A stretch of 64,000 bases of DNA from Pseudoalteromonas shioyasakiensis. GTDB taxonomy: Bacteria > Pseudomonadota > Gammaproteobacteria > Enterobacterales > Alteromonadaceae. A program made the translations under genes and the position numbers. Below, piece by piece: positions 61,779-64,000 of the stretch. Under the pieces are notes generated by a model that searched no databases, had not been told where the DNA came from, and worked only from the letters and a program-made list of their open reading frames with translations. The DNA lies in assembly GCF_001550135.1 (NCBI RefSeq), contig NZ_LRUE01000005.1:1-64000 (forward strand). The letters run 5' to 3'. Positions within the stretch are counted from its first letter, which is position 1, and every line of letters starts with the position of its first letter.

Positions 61779-62683
61779 TGGCACAGTTTCCTGATTTTGT
61801 TCGCATTGTAGAAGTTGGCGCCAGAGACGGCTTGCAAAATGAAGCCGCCGTTAGCACTCAAGATAAAGTCGCTCTTATCAACGCACTAGCAGGTGCTGGG
61901 CTTAAAGATATAGAAGCAGGCGCCTTTGTGTCACCTAAATGGGTGCCACAAATGGCTGACTCAAGCGATGTAATTAGCGCGTTAAATTTGCCTAATGTTA
62001 ACTTAAGTGCCCTCACCCCAAATTTACGGGGTGCAGAGGCTGCAAAACAAGTCGGCATACAAGAATTTGCTATCTTTACAGCAGCAAGTGAAGCGTTTTG
62101 TCAAAAGAACATTAACTGCTCGATTGATGAAAGTATTGACCGCTTTAAAGATGTCATGGATTTTGCCAAGGCGAATAACATTCGTGTTAGAGGTTATGTT
62201 AGCTGCGTCATGGGTTGTCCATATCAAGGTGATGTCGACTACAATGATGTATTAAAAGTATCAGAGCGATTATTAGAGCTTGGTTGTTATGAAATAAGCC
62301 TTGGCGACACCATTGGTGTGGGTACGGCGAAAAAAGTCGATGAGTTATTAGATTTACTTTTACAACATATTGATAAATCAAAACTCGCTGTACATTTTCA
62401 CGACACCTACGGACAAGCGCTCACAAATATTTACACCGCCCTAACACGCGGTATAGCAACGGTTGACAGTGCTGTTGCAGGCCTTGGTGGCTGCCCTTAT
62501 GCCAAAGGCGCGTCAGGAAATGTTGCCACTGAAGATGTAGTTTACTTACTACAAGGGCTTGGCATAGAGCATGGAATTGATTTAGAAAGACTGGCGAAAG
62601 CTGGTTGGGCTATTTGCAGTGCCCTAAATAAACAACCTGTCAGCAAGGTATCACTTGCTCTAAAGAACACTCAGAATAATTAA
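61778..62683 (+). CDS. liuE: Hydroxymethylglutaryl-CoA lyase
   Basis: Splits HMG-CoA into acetoacetate and acetyl-CoA, the last leucine step. 301 aa, HMGL-like TIM barrel: [15 protein letters not shown] (metal-binding Asp), [66 protein letters not shown] (catalytic His) and [24 protein letters not shown] (catalytic Cys). Start overlaps the LiuD stop (TAATG). The next genes would activate the acetoacetate. Confidence 0.95.
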   Translation: MAQFPDFVRIVEVGARDGLQNEAAVSTQDKVALINALAGAGLKDIEAGAFVSPKWVPQMADSSDVISALNLPNVNLSALTPNLRGAEAAKQVGIQEFAIFTAASEAFCQKNINCSIDESIDRFKDVMDFAKANNIRVRGYVSCVMGCPYQGDVDYNDVLKVSERLLELGCYEISLGDTIGVGTAKKVDELLDLLLQHIDKSKLAVHFHDTYGQALTNIYTALTRGIATVDSAVAGLGGCPYAKGASGNVATEDVVYLLQGLGIEHGIDLERLAKAGWAICSALNKQPVSKVSLALKNTQNN

Positions 62684-62694
62684 GGAGTAGGCTC

Positions 62695-63393
62695 ATGGCC
62701 GGTTTCGATAAAGTGGTTTCAAGTTATGAAGCTGCAATGGAAGGTTTAAAAGATGGCGATACTATTATCGCTGGTGGCTTTGGCTTGTGTGGTATTCCTG
62801 AGGGACTTATCAGTGAAATTAAGCGTAAACAAACTAAAAATCTAACCGTTGTTTCGAACAACTGCGGTGTTGATGATTTTGGCTTAGGTGTTTTACTTCA
62901 TGATAAGCAAATTAAAAAAATCATCGCTTCTTATGTAGGTGAAAATGCGCTTTTCGAAAAACAACTACTCGATGGCGAAATTGATGTTGTTTTAACACCA
63001 CAAGGGACGCTCGCTGAGAAGATGCGCGCCGGTGGTGCGGGTATTCCTGCGTTTTATACAGCTACAGGTTACGGCACTCCTGTTGCCGAAGGTAAAGAAG
63101 TCAAAGAATTTGATGGTCGCCCGTATATCTTAGAAGAATCAATTACGGGTGAGTTTGCCATTGTTAAAGCATGGAAAGCTGACCGCTACGGTAACCTTGT
63201 ATTTCGCCACACAGCAATGAACTTCAACCCGATGGCCGCAACAGCAGGTAAAATTACCGTTGCTGAAGTAGAAGAAATTGTTGAGCCAGGTGAACTTGAG
63301 CCAAGCCAAATTCATACTCCAGGTATTTATGTTAATCGCGTGATCAAAGGCGACTTTGAAAAACGCATTGAACGTGTAACAACTCGCGATTAA
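62695..63393 (+). CDS. 3-oxoacid/acetoacetate CoA-transferase, alpha subunit
   Basis: A 232-aa CoA-transferase A subunit: [20 protein letters not shown] (glycine-rich CoA site), [40 protein letters not shown], and [57 protein letters not shown]. Converts acetoacetate to acetoacetyl-CoA using succinyl-CoA (ScoA/SCOT type) or acetyl-CoA (AtoD type); I cannot separate these. Ends the leucine pathway. AAGGAG precedes the start; the beta subunit follows 11 bases later. Confidence 0.92.
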   Translation: MAGFDKVVSSYEAAMEGLKDGDTIIAGGFGLCGIPEGLISEIKRKQTKNLTVVSNNCGVDDFGLGVLLHDKQIKKIIASYVGENALFEKQLLDGEIDVVLTPQGTLAEKMRAGGAGIPAFYTATGYGTPVAEGKEVKEFDGRPYILEESITGEFAIVKAWKADRYGNLVFRHTAMNFNPMAATAGKITVAEVEEIVEPGELEPSQIHTPGIYVNRVIKGDFEKRIERVTTRD

Positions 63394-63404
63394 GGAGCAA
63401 TAAA

Positions 63405-64000
63405 ATGGCATTATCACGTGAACAAGTTGCAATGCGTGTTGCACAAGAACTACAAGATGGCTATTACGTAAACCTAGGTATTGGTATCCCTACTCTGGTT
63501 GCTAACTATGTACCTGAAGGTATTGAAGTTATGCTGCAGTCTGAAAATGGCTTATTAGGTATGGGTGCGTACCCAACCAAAGACCAAGTTGATGCAGATA
63601 TGATCAACGCGGGTAAAGAAACCGTGACAGCAGCCACAGGTGCAGCAATATTTAATAGTGCAGATAGTTTTGCCATGATACGGGGTGGTCATGTAGACTT
63701 AACAGTATTAGGTGCATTTGAAGTTGACCAGAACGGTAACATCGCATCGTGGATGATCCCAAAAAAGCTAATTAAAGGCATGGGTGGCGCGATGGACCTC
63801 GTTGCTGGCGCGAAGAATATTATTGTTACGATGACTCATGCAAGCAAGCATGGCGACTCTAAGTTATTAGAAAGTTGCACTTTACCGCTAACTGGGGTTA
63901 ACTGTGTAAAGAAAATCGTAACTGATTTAGCCGTACTAGAAGTTAAAGACGGCGCATTTCATCTAATCGAACGCGCTCCAGGCGTGTCGGTAGATGAAAT
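63405..64000 (+). CDS. 3-oxoacid/acetoacetate CoA-transferase, beta subunit (partial, cut by window end)
   Basis: The frame begins [22 protein letters not shown], with [32 protein letters not shown], where Glu of SENG is the catalytic residue of the family. It continues [52 protein letters not shown] and [40 protein letters not shown]. The gene runs past base 64000, so only 198 codons are seen of about 215 expected. GGAG lies about 8 bases before the ATG. Confidence 0.92.
   Translation, partial: MALSREQVAMRVAQELQDGYYVNLGIGIPTLVANYVPEGIEVMLQSENGLLGMGAYPTKDQVDADMINAGKETVTAATGAAIFNSADSFAMIRGGHVDLTVLGAFEVDQNGNIASWMIPKKLIKGMGGAMDLVAGAKNIIVTMTHASKHGDSKLLESCTLPLTGVNCVKKIVTDLAVLEVKDGAFHLIERAPGVSVDE

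Overview
The window looks like chromosomal DNA of a marine gammaproteobacterium of the Alteromonadales, most likely Pseudoalteromonas. The basis is AT-rich coding sequence, FabA and RMF proteins close to the enteric ones, and two branched-chain acid operons whose gene order matches the mms-type and liu operons of Shewanella and relatives. No rRNA, tRNA, CRISPR array or insertion sequence was seen.

Layout. (1) About 1-6777: an integrated filamentous phage (inovirus), read mostly on the minus strand: divergent repressor, rolling-circle Rep, small membrane protein, ssDNA-binding protein, minor virion protein, a 44-aa major coat protein, terminator, large adsorption protein with a 35-triplet collagen-like stalk, DUF2523 minor coat protein and Zot ATPase. 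A non-coding region of about 670 bp follows, with hairpins, five TACGTA boxes and a dif-like XerC/XerD site. (2) 7096-12629: response regulator, MoxR ATPase, DUF58 protein, TgpA-type transglutaminase and an antiporter-family permease. (3) 12671-36039: a large exopolysaccharide locus whose content and order match the syp (symbiosis polysaccharide) locus of Vibrio fischeri. It has six glycosyltransferase modules, flippase, polymerase, acetyltransferase, Wzz, sugar-phosphate transferase, Wza-like exporter, OmpA lipoprotein, CpsD-like ATPase, a SypE-like kinase/receiver/phosphatase, a STAS protein and a sigma-54 response regulator. Relative to V. fischeri the two halves are swapped, the Q and R functions are fused, and a hybrid kinase plus a stand-alone Hpt protein may replace SypF. 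I find five sigma-54-like promoters and a recurring palindrome, TTGCA-N3-TGCAA, next to the predicted transcription units. (4) 36012-43843: housekeeping genes (EEP hydrolase, thioesterase, M23 peptidase, PTPS-like protein, fabA with a palindromic FabR-type operator, rmf, an acuR/acuI-like pair, VF530 protein, glyoxalase I). (5) 44033-47660: a small unexplained group with a Ser/Thr-kinase-like protein and an RDD membrane protein. (6) 47769-64000: two divergent catabolic operons for valine/isoleucine and leucine, with the MerR regulator LiuR and two LiuR-type operators between them. The last gene, a CoA-transferase beta subunit, runs off the window.

How it works together. In region 3 the SypG-like sigma-54 activator is the likely switch for the polysaccharide operons, and the SypE/SypA-like pair is a likely post-transcriptional partner switch. 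In region 6, LiuR probably coordinates conversion of branched-chain acyl-CoAs to acetyl-CoA, propionyl-CoA and acetoacetate. Function calls rest on motif reading, gene order and family knowledge; no database search was run.
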